From Terriglobales bacterium (lineage in GTDB: Bacteria; Acidobacteriota; Terriglobia; Terriglobales; Acidobacteriaceae), in contig JANWKU010000129.1 of the NCBI GenBank assembly GCA_025451215.1, positions 1-32,882 of the forward strand: a stretch of 32,882 nucleotides of DNA, given 5' to 3'. The translations under genes were made by a program, and so were the position numbers. Below are positions 21,753-30,167 of this stretch, piece by piece (position 1 is the stretch's first letter; each line of letters opens with the position of its first letter). The notes under the pieces were generated by a model. The model did no database searches. It saw only the letters and a list, made by a program, of their open reading frames with translations, and was not told where the DNA came from.

Positions 21753-23233
21753 GCGCGTTCTTTTTCTACAGCCCATAACTCCAAATCGAGCCCGGATTTT
21801 TTGGTTGCCGCGAGGGTCAGGTTCACCTTTCCATTTTGAACTCGAATACGCGCCTTGCTTGCTGTCGTGCCGCGGCCAAGATTGAGCGCGCTGGCAAGAC
21901 GCAATAAAAGCGATGCCTTGGCTACATGGTTTCTGTCCGCGGGCGGCAGCAGTTTTATCGGAGGCTCGTTCGCAGCTGGCCGCGATTTCCCCAAATATCG
22001 CGCGATTGCTGCGATGATCCTTCGCTGCTGCGGCGTGTAGCCCAGGATTTCCGAGTGCGAAATAATGTAATAAGTGTGCCGGTGCCGGCCATTGCGATTC
22101 ACGTAATCGCCCACCTCATAAAGCATGGCTGCGGCGGAGAGCCACTCGCGGTATGCAGGCGGCAGCCGGTGGATTGTCTTCAAAGAAGTGAATAATTGGA
22201 TGGCCGAGTCGCGCACACGCAGGGAGTGCTTTATATCCACTCGATAATGGCCCGCGGCCGTCTGCACGGACTCCCATCGCTCGGACTCAATCTGTTTTCC
22301 CGAGCGTGTACCCGTGTCATATTCAGCGGCCATCTGGGCCAGCAGACCGTCGCGGAGTCCCAGCGCAGAATAGCGGAATCCGCGAAGCTGGCACCGCTCA
22401 AGAAGTTCCGCATACACCGTCGCTCCGGCCACAATGATTTCTGCCCGTCTAGGTCCAATGCCCGGCAGTTTGCGGCGCTCTTCAATCGCCAGCCGGGAGA
22501 TGCGCTTTGCCACGCGCTGTGCCTGTGCTCGAGGAACAGCGTTCCCGCGCGTGTTTTTAGTTTTATAAAGATTGTGGCAGACGGCGGTGAGCGATTCCGC
22601 GGTGCCCGAGGTAGCGATGACCACTTTTGGCCGTGCCGTCGTGATGCGCCGCCTGACTCGCTCAATTTCGCGGGCCACGAATCCGCGCAGTTGCTGGAGT
22701 TCGGATTTGCGGGGAGGATCGTGCTTAAGAAATTCATTGGTCAAACGGACCGCCCCAAGCGGCAGGCTGACGGTGCTGAGGATGCGATGTTTTTCAGAAA
22801 TCGTAAGCTCGCAACTCCCGCCGCCCAGGTCAATCATCAGCACGGGAGAGGCATTGATGCGCAGGTTGGAATTGATGCCCATGTGAATGAGCCGCGCTTC
22901 CTCGAGGCCGGAGATGATCTCGACATTCCAGCCGGTCGAGGAGCGCACCCATTCAATAAAAGCGCGTGAGTTGCGTGCATCTCGCATGGCGCTGGTAGCG
23001 ACCACGCGGACGGTGTCGGCAGCAGTCCTCTGCACGGCGCGGTGAAAGCGCCGCAAAACTTTGACCGTAGTGGCGATCGCTTCCGGAGAAAGAAATCCCT
23101 GTTGAAAGACGGATTCACCGAGCCGCGTGACTTCACGGTCTTCATGGATTTCGCGCAGCTTGTGTCCAACCAGCCGCGCAATTTTCAGGCGGACGGAGTT
23201 GGAGCCAATATCAATCGCGGCAAAGGTCGGCAT
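21704..23233 (-). CDS. ppx: Exopolyphosphatase / pppGpp phosphohydrolase family (Ppx/GppA)
   Basis: Ppx/GppA enzymes remove terminal phosphates from polyphosphate, or convert pppGpp to ppGpp. The 509-residue protein has the actin-like ATPase fold start FAAIDIGSNSVRLKIA (4-19), SAMRDARNS, MIDLGGGSCELTI and VIATSGTAES. After about 300 comes an HD-like C-terminal domain (AAAMLYEVGDYV, HRHTYYIISHSEILGY). In that domain the first conserved His of the usual MLHEVG motif is Tyr, so a second hydrolytic site there may be altered. Length favours exopolyphosphatase, and ppk1 next door supports it, but GppA activity is not excluded. It lies 78 bases after the CHAD gene. Confidence 0.92.
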   Translation of the reverse strand: MPTFAAIDIGSNSVRLKIARLVGHKLREIHEDREVTRLGESVFQQGFLSPEAIATTVKVLRRFHRAVQRTAADTVRVVATSAMRDARNSRAFIEWVRSSTGWNVEIISGLEEARLIHMGINSNLRINASPVLMIDLGGGSCELTISEKHRILSTVSLPLGAVRLTNEFLKHDPPRKSELQQLRGFVAREIERVRRRITTARPKVVIATSGTAESLTAVCHNLYKTKNTRGNAVPRAQAQRVAKRISRLAIEERRKLPGIGPRRAEIIVAGATVYAELLERCQLRGFRYSALGLRDGLLAQMAAEYDTGTRSGKQIESERWESVQTAAGHYRVDIKHSLRVRDSAIQLFTSLKTIHRLPPAYREWLSAAAMLYEVGDYVNRNGRHRHTYYIISHSEILGYTPQQRRIIAAIARYLGKSRPAANEPPIKLLPPADRNHVAKASLLLRLASALNLGRGTTASKARIRVQNGKVNLTLAATKKSGLDLELWAVEKERAYFREVLGRELSAELA

Positions 23234-23311
23234 GAGGACGAAACTAGTTTACCGCTCATCCGGTGAAGAAAAGCTTTTCTATGTGAATCGAGTCCGACTT
23301 TTGAGAGAGAG

Positions 23312-24181
23312 TTAAGCGACAGCCGTTGCAGAATTACCTGCGGAAATACGGGATATCTGCGCGGATGGCTTGCGACGGGCCGCTAAGGCATCTTCGGATT
23401 TCAACGATTGTTGGGCCACCCATTGTCGCGTCTCTGTCAGCACGCGCACCGCCTGGCGGAATTTCGCGCGCGTCAAATTCTGCAACACCGCTACCAGCGA
23501 GGAATCATGCGCGCGGCCAAAAAGTTCCTCCGCCCGTCCGGCAAGTTCAAGCCAGTCGTGCCAGTCGCCGATGGCGTCCTGCATGCGCTTCAATTTCTCA
23601 ATGAATTGTTTTGCTTCCGCGCTTGCGCCCGCGAATTCAGCCATGTAACGCACCCGCTTGCCGAGCAACCGGTATTGGTGCAGCCGCTTTTCAGTCAGTG
23701 GAGCATGGTCTTTATCCATCTCCGTGAAAAGTTGCCGGGCCAGCAGGAACGGCTCGACTTCATTGGGAACTTGCGCTTCCAGGGCGGCGCGCTTGAGCCG
23801 CTTGCGCAATTCGGCAACGCTCTCTTCGTCCAATGCTTTGATCAGTTTCTTCTGGCGTTGTTCGCGTTCACGTTGCATCTCGCGCAAAAGTTGCGCCTTA
23901 TGGCCGGAGTGGGAAGAAACCCGCAAATTTTCAAGGGCGGTCGTTTGCACATCCAAATCGCGGACGCGTCCCGCTTTCTTCCGTAGACGTCCCAGCAACC
24001 GCAAAAGTTTTTTGTTGTTGCCTGTCTGTTCGATCCCGAAATTTTCCAGGAAGGTTTCTACCCGGCGGCTGTACGTCCGGAACTTGTGAACGTACTCAGC
24101 TTCGGGACGCTTTGCTAGCTGGAGCAGCTGGCGATCCAAATTCTGGAAGATAAGGCGCCGGTGTTGCTGATCAATTGCCAT
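23312..24181 (-). CDS. CHAD-domain protein, probable polyphosphate binder
   Basis: CHAD is an alpha-helical domain with conserved basic residues. Characterised members bind inorganic polyphosphate. This 289-residue protein is essentially all CHAD: VHKFRTYSRRVETFLENFG (31-49) is the first signature, with His32, Lys33, Arg35, Arg39 and Arg40. LHQYRLLGKRVRYMAEF, near 168-184, is the second half's equivalent. The sequence is very rich in Arg, Lys and Gln. It has no CYTH domain, the frequent fusion partner. It sits upstream of ppx and opposite ppk1-sixA, which strongly supports a polyphosphate role. A terminator separates it from rpsT. Confidence 0.88.
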   Translation of the reverse strand: MAIDQQHRRLIFQNLDRQLLQLAKRPEAEYVHKFRTYSRRVETFLENFGIEQTGNNKKLLRLLGRLRKKAGRVRDLDVQTTALENLRVSSHSGHKAQLLREMQREREQRQKKLIKALDEESVAELRKRLKRAALEAQVPNEVEPFLLARQLFTEMDKDHAPLTEKRLHQYRLLGKRVRYMAEFAGASAEAKQFIEKLKRMQDAIGDWHDWLELAGRAEELFGRAHDSSLVAVLQNLTRAKFRQAVRVLTETRQWVAQQSLKSEDALAARRKPSAQISRISAGNSATAVA

Positions 24182-24279
24182 AAAAACCTGCGGGAGCGAA
24201 CCAAATTACAAGGGAAAGGCGCGGAAGGCAAATGTGGAAATCCGGCGGGCAGTCACTCAGCAGTACATCAGAAAATGCC

Positions 24280-24303
24280 GCGGCAAAGCGCTGAATTTGC
24301 CGC
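24280..24303 (-). terminator. Probable terminator of rpsT
   Basis: GCGGCAAA (24280-24287) and TTTGCCGC (24296-24303) are a perfect 8-bp inverted repeat with an 8-base loop. It starts 18 bases after the rpsT stop and is followed on the minus strand by GGCATTTTC, a short T run. Confidence 0.55.
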
Positions 24304-24321
24304 CCCGTTCCAACCTTCCAT

Positions 24322-24585
24322 TTATTTCAACGCGCTCAGTCGTGTGCTTAAACGAGACTTGTAGCGGCCCGCCGTATTCTTGTGGATCACACCCTTTTGG
24401 ATCGCCTTGTCGAGGGCCGAAACGGTCTGCCGGAAGAGCTGCTCGGCGGCCTTTTTATCGCCCTTGGCCAGGCTTTCACGGAACTCACGCAGGGAACTGC
24501 GCAGGCGCGAAGTGTTGGCGCGGTTGCGGGAGGTACGCTTTACTGTCTGACGGGCGCGTTTGATCGCCGAAAAATGATTTGCCAT
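24322..24585 (-). CDS. rpsT: 30S ribosomal protein S20
   Basis: S20 binds 16S rRNA and helps early assembly of the small subunit. The 87-residue protein has the family start [22 protein letters not shown], then a long basic helix, and the end [18 protein letters not shown], where HKNTAARKKSRL is the usual signature. It is the normal length. It is transcribed alone, divergently from the Ycf46-like ATPase. The 93 bases between the two starts must hold both promoters. Confidence 0.97.
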   Translation of the reverse strand: MANHFSAIKRARQTVKRTSRNRANTSRLRSSLREFRESLAKGDKKAAEQLFRQTVSALDKAIQKGVIHKNTAGRYKSRLSTRLSALK

Positions 24586-24678
24586 GTCTGGATCGTTACC
24601 TTCGTTTGTCTTAGAGATATTTCCGGTGGATGCCGAATAAGGTATTGTACGGAAGCGACTTGCAGATGGTCAACCGGC

Positions 24679-26259
24679 ATGGCGGACATCACCGAACGGC
24701 TGAAAATCCTGATTGATTCCTCCACTCCCATCGTGGTGATGGAGACGGTGGAAGAGATGCGCGCCGTCCGTTCCATAAGGTCCGCCTGCGCCGCATTAAA
24801 CCTCGCCGTCTTTGAATGGAGCATTGCCAGTGGCCTCTCCCGTTGCGGCGACACGCACGAAGTAATCTCGGGTGCTCTGCCGTCGTACGCTACCGGCAGC
24901 GGTACCGATTCCAATGCCCAAGCCATTTACAACAGCCGCGAACCTGCGCAAGCGCTCGGGAACATGGAAGGCATGACGCTGGAAGCGGTCTTTATTTTGA
25001 AGGACTTTCACCGCCACATGGATGATCCCGTGGTAGTGCGCCGCCTTCGGGACGTAGGGCAGAAGTTTTCCACCAATCGCAGGACGCTGATTATTACCGC
25101 CCCTTCCATTGAAGTTCCTCCTGAGTTGGAAAGTCTGGTCGAGTACGTGGAACTTCCTCTGCCGGATCCTCAGCGGTTACGCCAGATTATTGATGAAACA
25201 TCGGTACGCATGGGAAAGACGCGTACTTTGAAACGTAGCCTGGATGCCGCCGGCACGAATGCATTGACGAGTAGCTTGCGCGGACTTACCGAAGAGGAAG
25301 CTGAGCGGGCATTATCGCAAGCTATTGTCACGCGCTATGGATTGACGCCGGAAATTATTACCGATGTGTTGCAGGCGAAAAAGGAGTTGCTGCGCCGCAC
25401 CGGAATGCTCGACTTCGTGGATGCCTCTGAAAACATGCAAAGCGTTGGCGGCCTGGAAAATTTGAAACGCTGGCTGGCACAGCGGCGCGGGGTCTGGGAA
25501 GCTTCCGCCAGCGACTTCGGATTAGACCCCGCGAAAGGCGTGATTATTCTGGGCGTGCAAGGCTGCGGCAAAAGCCTCTGCGCGCAGGCAGTCGCCGGAG
25601 AATGGAATTTACCGCTGGTGAAATTCGACAGCGCCGCGATCTTCGATAAATACATTGGCGAAACGGAAAAGCGGATACAAAAAGTATTCAAGGTCGCTGA
25701 GGGACTGGCTCCGTGCGTGCTCTGGATTGACGAACTGGAAAAAGTATTCGCCGGGAGCGGACCTGATTCCGCATCGGTGGATGCTGGAGTCTCTTCAAGA
25801 ATCCTGGCCTCGTTCCTTTCCTGGATGCAGGACCGCAAGGCCCCGGTGTTTGTTGCTGCCACATGCAACAATGTGACCGCTCTGCCTCCCGAATTGATTC
25901 GCAAGGGCCGCTTTGACGAACTGTTCTTTGTGGACTTGCCGAATCTGGCCGAACGTAAGCAGATTCTGAGCATTCAATTGACGCGCAGAAAGCGCAATCC
26001 GGATGAATTTGATTTAGAGAGCGTGGCTTCAGCCACGCGTGGATTCTCCGGCGCTGAAATCGGCGCGGCCGTGCAGGCCGCGTTATACGGCGCTTTCGCC
26101 GCTAAAGAACCGCTCACCACGCAAAATCTTCTAACCGCAATTGCCCAAACCATTCCGCTTTCCACTACGCGGTCTGAGGAAATTCAGGAACTACGGGCGT
26201 GGGCGCAAACACGCGCAGTGCCCGCCTCTTCACAGGAATCCAGCGCCCAAAAAGCGTAA
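24679..26259 (+). CDS. Ycf46-like AAA+ ATPase
   Basis: The open frame begins at 24382 opposite rpsT, but the protein starts at the ATG at 24679 (MADITERLKILIDSSTPIVVME), giving 526 residues. Residues 1-240 form the N-terminal domain of Ycf46/COG0464 proteins, including a degenerate P-loop-like half with FILKDFHRHMDDP (105-117) and RTLIITAP (135-142). Residues 245-470 are an AAA+ module: Walker A GVQGCGKS (292-299), Walker B VLWIDELEKVF (347-357), sensor region FVAATCNN (391-398) and RKGRFDELFFVDLP (408-421). The C-terminal lid follows, and the tail is rich in Ser, Ala and Gln. Ycf46 has been tied to photosynthetic carbon use in cyanobacteria; its role in non-phototrophs is unknown. No partner gene is evident here. 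Confidence 0.88.
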   Translation: MADITERLKILIDSSTPIVVMETVEEMRAVRSIRSACAALNLAVFEWSIASGLSRCGDTHEVISGALPSYATGSGTDSNAQAIYNSREPAQALGNMEGMTLEAVFILKDFHRHMDDPVVVRRLRDVGQKFSTNRRTLIITAPSIEVPPELESLVEYVELPLPDPQRLRQIIDETSVRMGKTRTLKRSLDAAGTNALTSSLRGLTEEEAERALSQAIVTRYGLTPEIITDVLQAKKELLRRTGMLDFVDASENMQSVGGLENLKRWLAQRRGVWEASASDFGLDPAKGVIILGVQGCGKSLCAQAVAGEWNLPLVKFDSAAIFDKYIGETEKRIQKVFKVAEGLAPCVLWIDELEKVFAGSGPDSASVDAGVSSRILASFLSWMQDRKAPVFVAATCNNVTALPPELIRKGRFDELFFVDLPNLAERKQILSIQLTRRKRNPDEFDLESVASATRGFSGAEIGAAVQAALYGAFAAKEPLTTQNLLTAIAQTIPLSTTRSEEIQELRAWAQTRAVPASSQESSAQKA

Positions 26260-26278
26260 AAACGCCCATCTTGACTCA

Positions 26279-26332
26279 TTTACAAAATCATTTGGCCCCG
26301 ATATTATGGGGTTAGCTAAGCAGGTTAGCTAA
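26279..26332 (+). promoter_or_regulatory. phd-vapC promoter with tandem operator
   Basis: TTTACA (26279-26284) and TATTAT (26302-26307) are spaced 17 bases apart. Directly downstream are two direct copies of GGTTAGCTAA (26310-26319 and 26323-26332), 13 bases apart in phase. Each contains the palindrome TTAGCTAA. Transcription is expected near 26314, inside the first copy, so a repressor bound here would block initiation. This fits autoregulation by the Phd-type antitoxin. Confidence 0.75.
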
Positions 26333-26335
26333 CCA

Positions 26336-26572
26336 ATGGAAACCGTAACCATCCACAAGGCGAAGACCAACCTTTCCAAACTCATCGAGAAAGCCTGCAA
26401 AGGCGAAGAAGTGATCATCGCGCGCGGTAATCAGCCAGTCGTCAGGCTGGTTCCGATCAATGTAAGCGGAAAGAAGCGGGTTCCCGGACGGCTAAAGGGG
26501 AAAATTTCATATACGGCCGACGCTTTTGCGCCGCTCACCGACAAGGAATTGAAAGACTTAGGATTTGAATAA
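26336..26572 (+). CDS. Phd/YefM-family antitoxin
   Basis: This 78-residue protein is a typical Phd/YefM antitoxin. METVTIHKAKTNLSKLIEKACKGEEVIIARGNQPVVRLVP is the N-terminal DNA-binding half, with the conserved AKTNLSKLIE and GEEVIIARGNQPV segments. The end, FAPLTDKELKDLGFE, is the acidic tail that wraps the toxin. It starts four bases after the second operator copy, with no ribosome site, and the predicted leader is about 22 bases. The toxin gene follows after nine bases. It is expected to neutralise the PIN toxin and repress the operon by binding the TTAGCTAA repeats. Confidence 0.92.
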   Translation: METVTIHKAKTNLSKLIEKACKGEEVIIARGNQPVVRLVPINVSGKKRVPGRLKGKISYTADAFAPLTDKELKDLGFE

Positions 26573-26581
26573 CCATCCTGT

Positions 26582-26965
26582 ATGACCGTCTTGCTCGACA
26601 CTCATGCTCTCGTCTGGTGGTTTAATGAGCCCGCAAAGCTTTCGCGGCGGGCTTCGACGATCATGGGAAATTCGAGCAATACGATTTTGATTTCCGCGGC
26701 CGTGGCGTGGGAGATGGCTATCAAGGTCAATTTGGGAAAATTGGACGCATTGGCGCTGATCACGAGTTTGGAACAACAAATCAGGCGAGAAGGTTTTGCT
26801 GACCTTCCAATCAGCCTGGAACAGGCAACTCTCGCGGGTTTGCTAGCGCTGCATCATCGTGATCCGTTTGACCGTCTGTTGGTAGCCCAGGCGCAAAACA
26901 TGAATATTCCCATTCTCAGCGCGGACGCCGCTTTGGATTTATATGGTGTCGAGCGCTTATGGTGA
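26582..26965 (+). CDS. vapC: PIN-domain toxin (VapC family)
   Basis: VapC toxins are metal-dependent ribonucleases of the PIN fold, and characterised members cleave tRNA or rRNA. The 127-residue protein has LLDTHALVWWF (4-14, Asp6), AAVAWEMAIK (39-48, Glu44), HHRDPFDRLLVAQA (91-104, Asp94 and Asp97) and ILSADAALDLY (111-121, Asp115), a complete set of acidic residues. It is partnered with a Phd-type rather than an AbrB-type antitoxin, a common pairing for this PIN subgroup. Nine bases separate the genes, and no ribosome site is seen. Confidence 0.92.
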   Translation: MTVLLDTHALVWWFNEPAKLSRRASTIMGNSSNTILISAAVAWEMAIKVNLGKLDALALITSLEQQIRREGFADLPISLEQATLAGLLALHHRDPFDRLLVAQAQNMNIPILSADAALDLYGVERLW

Positions 26966-27048
26966 AACCTCGCCAAAAATGGCCTGACGTCATTTGATTT
27001 TAAATTGGCACCGCCCAGTGCTAATCCTCTCACTATCAGTGCTTTACG

Positions 27049-27077
27049 TTGACCAAAGGGGTTCTTTTCGGTAGCCT
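27049..27077 (+). promoter_or_regulatory. Candidate promoter of the hopanoid operon
   Basis: TTGACC (27049-27054) is separated by 17 bases from TAGCCT (27072-27077). The -35 is strong and the -10 weak. Transcription would start near 27084, about 53 bases before the ispH GTG. TATCCT further downstream is an alternative -10. Confidence 0.4.
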
Positions 27078-27136
27078 TACTAGCAAGCGGGCTTGGGAAA
27101 AGTGTATCCTTACAACAGAGGATTCGAGGACTGATA

Positions 27137-28126
27137 GTGCAAAATACTGCGCCAAAGAACGAAGGTAAAACTTTGCTCCTGCTCAAGCCCCGCGGCTTTT
27201 GCGCCGGGGTGGTTCGGGCCATTGATATTGTCCGCATCGCGCTGGAAGCTTTTGGGCCTCCCATTTACGTCCGCAAGGAAATCGTCCACAACCGTTTCGT
27301 AGTAGAGGATTTGCAGGCCAAAGGCGCCATTTTTGTGGACAGCGTGAATGAAGTCCCGGAAGGGGAACGCGTGATTTACAGCGCCCACGGGGTTTCTCCG
27401 GAGGTGCGTGAGAAAAGCCATCTGCGGAAATTACGGGTTATTGACGCCACCTGCCCGTTGGTCACGAAAGTCCACGTGGAAGCGGTGAAGTTCGCGAAGG
27501 ATGGCTATTCGCTCATTCTGATCGGCCATCGCGATCACGATGAAGTCATCGGCACGCTGGGCGAGGCGCCGATCGTTACGCAGTTAGTAGGATCGCCGGA
27601 AGAAGTCGAATCACTTACTGTGCCCGATCCCAACCGCGTGGCTTATCTTACGCAGACAACTTTGAGCCTGGATGAAACGCGCGACATCATCGCCGCGCTC
27701 AAAAAGAAATTTCCGAACATCACCGGACCGCACGCGCAGGACATCTGCTATGCCACGGAAAATCGGCAGACGGCGGTAAAACATGTGGTTTCGGATGCAG
27801 ATCTTCTATTGGTCGTCGGTTCAGAGAACAGCTCGAACTCGAACCGTTTGGTGGAAGTAGCGAGGAACCTGGGGCGGAACTCGCATTTGATTGACAGTTG
27901 CAAGGACATTCAGTCTTCCTGGCTTGAAGGTACTAAGACGATTGCCCTTACCGCTGGAGCGTCGGCGCCCGAATGTCTGGTGCAGGAAGTGGTCCAGTTT
28001 TTAAGCACGAAGGGCTTCGATAACGTGAATGAAGTTGAGGTGATGCCGGAAAACGTTCGTTTCGGCTTGCCTCCGGAGATTGTAGCGGCGATTGCAAGTG
28101 CGCCTGCTGTCTCGGTTGCGGAGTAG
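27137..28126 (+). CDS. ispH: 4-hydroxy-3-methylbut-2-enyl diphosphate reductase
   Basis: IspH is the last enzyme of the MEP pathway, reducing HMBPP to IPP and DMAPP with an iron-sulfur cluster. The 329-residue protein keeps the three cluster cysteines: PRGFCAGVVRAID (Cys22), DATCPLVTKVH (Cys106) and DICYATENRQ (Cys204). SAHGVSP (82-88) and VGSENSSNSNRL are further signatures. The usual GHxxHPE motif reads GHRDHDE, a small change. The start is GTG at 27137, with GAGGA seven bases upstream. It heads the operon with squalene-hopene cyclase nine bases downstream, linking isoprenoid precursor supply to hopanoid synthesis. Confidence 0.96.
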   Translation: MQNTAPKNEGKTLLLLKPRGFCAGVVRAIDIVRIALEAFGPPIYVRKEIVHNRFVVEDLQAKGAIFVDSVNEVPEGERVIYSAHGVSPEVREKSHLRKLRVIDATCPLVTKVHVEAVKFAKDGYSLILIGHRDHDEVIGTLGEAPIVTQLVGSPEEVESLTVPDPNRVAYLTQTTLSLDETRDIIAALKKKFPNITGPHAQDICYATENRQTAVKHVVSDADLLLVVGSENSSNSNRLVEVARNLGRNSHLIDSCKDIQSSWLEGTKTIALTAGASAPECLVQEVVQFLSTKGFDNVNEVEVMPENVRFGLPPEIVAAIASAPAVSVAE

Positions 28127-28135
28127 AAGCTGTAT

Positions 28136-30163
28136 ATGCAAGATACATCCTCCCCTGTGTCTGTAGCTGCGTCTGCCTCAGGCGGCCCGCAGTTGCGATT
28201 TGGCAAGATCGACGACCTTAGCAGCCGGGTCGCTGTCGCCGTGGACGCGGCGCGTAAAGTCCTCTTTTCCCAGCAAAGTGAAGACGGGTATTGGTGCGGT
28301 GAACTGGAAGCCGATACCACGCTGGAATCCGATTACATCCTGCTGCACACATTGCTGGGCACGGGCAATCCCGAACGCTTCCGTAAGTGCGCCAATTACA
28401 TCCTGAAATATCAGAATGAAGATGGCGGCTGGCCGATTTATCAGGGCGGCCCGTCCAATGTAAGCGCTTCGGTCAAAGCGTACTTCGGACTCAAGCTGGC
28501 AGGGTACAAGCCGGATCATCCCGCGATGGAACGCGCCCGCAAGAAGATATTGCAGCTTGGCGGCGTCACCAAGGTCAACACTTTTACCAAAATTTATCTC
28601 TGCTTTCTTGGGCAATACGATTACGATGCGGTCCCGGCCGTTCCGCCCGAGATTGTGCTGTTCCCCAACTGGTTCTGGTTCAACATCTACGAAATTTCTT
28701 CGTGGTCGCGTGCGATTCTGGTGCCGCTTTCCATTTGCTACGCGAAGAAACCCTTCAAAAAAATTCCCGATGAAATGGCCATTGATGAACTCTTCCTTGG
28801 TGGGCGCGATAAGTCGCGCATGCGTCTGGAATGGAGTGCGAACCTGTTTTCATGGCGGAATTTCTTTTTAGTGCTTGATCGCCTTACGCACTGGTTTGAA
28901 GCCGTGCACATCCGGCCACTGCGCTATCTTGCGCTGAAAAAAGCTGAAAAGTGGATGCTCGAACGCTTTGAAATGAGCGATGGATTGGGCGCGATTTACC
29001 CTTCCATGCTGAACGCGATCATCGCTCTGCGCTGCCTGGGATATTCGCTCGACGATCCGCAGGTGATTCGCGCAATGGACGAATTCGAAAAATTGGGAAT
29101 CGAAGAAGAAGACACCTTCCGCATGCAGCCTTGCAAGTCTCCGGTGTGGGATACGGCTTATGCGCTGTTTGCCCTGGGCGAAGCGGGCGTCCCCGCTAGC
29201 GACCCACGCATGGTGAAATGCGCCGACTGGATACTGCAAAAGCAGGTGCGAAAATCCGGCGATTGGAAGGTCAAGAATAAAAAGGGCCAGCCCGCGGGTT
29301 GGTACTTCGAATTCAACAACGAGTTTTACCCCGACGTGGATGACACGGCCATGGTCTGCCTGGGACTCTCCAAGGTCGAGCACCCTAACGGACGGTATCA
29401 GTTGGAATCTGTGCAGCGCGCGATTGACTGGATATTCTCCATGCAGTGCAAAAACGGCGGCTGGGCGTCGTTCGACAAGGACAACGACCGAATGGTGTTC
29501 GAGCATATTCCGTTCGCCGACCACAATGCCATGCTCGATCCGCCGACCGTGGATATTACGGGGCGCATCCTGGAGATGCTGGTCGCGTACGGTTACGACA
29601 AGAACCACCCCGAGGTAAAGCGCGCGCTGCATTTTATCCGCGAAGAGCAGGAAGTGGATGGATCGTGGTTTGGCCGCTGGGGCGTTAATTACGTTTACGG
29701 AACCATGCAGGTGCTGCGCGGATTGCAGGCCATGGACGTTGATCACCACGAGCCTTACGTGCAGCAGGCGGCGGAGTGGTTGCGCATGGTGCAAAACTCC
29801 GACGGAGGCTGGGGAGAAACTTGCGGCTCTTACGATGACCCCAGCATCAAAGGAGTGGGCCCGAGCACGCCTTCCCAGACGGCTTGGGGAGTGATGGGAT
29901 TGCTGGCGGCCAATGATATTCGGAGTGATTCAGTAGCGCGAGGAATTGCATATTTGCTGCGCACGCAGAAAAAAGACGGATCGTGGGATGAGCCGCCTTA
30001 TACCGGCACAGGTTTTCCTCGCGTATTTTATTTGGCGTATCACCTGTACCGGCAGTATTTTCCAATGATTGCGCTAACCACGTATGCGAAAGTAATGGCG
30101 GAAAGCAATCGAAGCGTGCCTGTGGTAGAGCGTTCCAGCGCAGGCCTGGAAGTGGGAGCTTAA
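28136..30163 (+). CDS. shc: Squalene-hopene cyclase
   Basis: Shc cyclises squalene to the pentacyclic hopene and diplopterol at the inner membrane. The 675-residue protein has the protonating motif DVDD at 400-403 in YPDVDDTAMV. It also has several QW repeats, including QSEDGYW, QNEDGGWP (93-100), QCKNGGWASFD, QEVDGSWFGRW, QNSDGGWGE and QKKDGSWDE, plus PVWDTAYAL (336-344). The FYLAYHLYRQYFP end is typical. The start ATG is nine bases after ispH. HpnH follows after four bases. No squalene synthesis genes (hpnCDE) are in view; they may lie elsewhere. Confidence 0.97.
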   Translation: MQDTSSPVSVAASASGGPQLRFGKIDDLSSRVAVAVDAARKVLFSQQSEDGYWCGELEADTTLESDYILLHTLLGTGNPERFRKCANYILKYQNEDGGWPIYQGGPSNVSASVKAYFGLKLAGYKPDHPAMERARKKILQLGGVTKVNTFTKIYLCFLGQYDYDAVPAVPPEIVLFPNWFWFNIYEISSWSRAILVPLSICYAKKPFKKIPDEMAIDELFLGGRDKSRMRLEWSANLFSWRNFFLVLDRLTHWFEAVHIRPLRYLALKKAEKWMLERFEMSDGLGAIYPSMLNAIIALRCLGYSLDDPQVIRAMDEFEKLGIEEEDTFRMQPCKSPVWDTAYALFALGEAGVPASDPRMVKCADWILQKQVRKSGDWKVKNKKGQPAGWYFEFNNEFYPDVDDTAMVCLGLSKVEHPNGRYQLESVQRAIDWIFSMQCKNGGWASFDKDNDRMVFEHIPFADHNAMLDPPTVDITGRILEMLVAYGYDKNHPEVKRALHFIREEQEVDGSWFGRWGVNYVYGTMQVLRGLQAMDVDHHEPYVQQAAEWLRMVQNSDGGWGETCGSYDDPSIKGVGPSTPSQTAWGVMGLLAANDIRSDSVARGIAYLLRTQKKDGSWDEPPYTGTGFPRVFYLAYHLYRQYFPMIALTTYAKVMAESNRSVPVVERSSAGLEVGA

Positions 30164-30167
30164 AAAT

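Noticed and set aside
24382-24678. N-terminal extension of the Ycf46-like frame across rpsT
   Set aside because: It is the antisense of rpsT; the ATG at 24679 begins the recognisable Ycf46 N-terminus, and the extension has no family similarity.
28868-29794. 308-residue minus-strand ORF inside shc
   Set aside because: Antisense shadow of a conserved enzyme, rich in His and Arg from reversed codons; no independent support.
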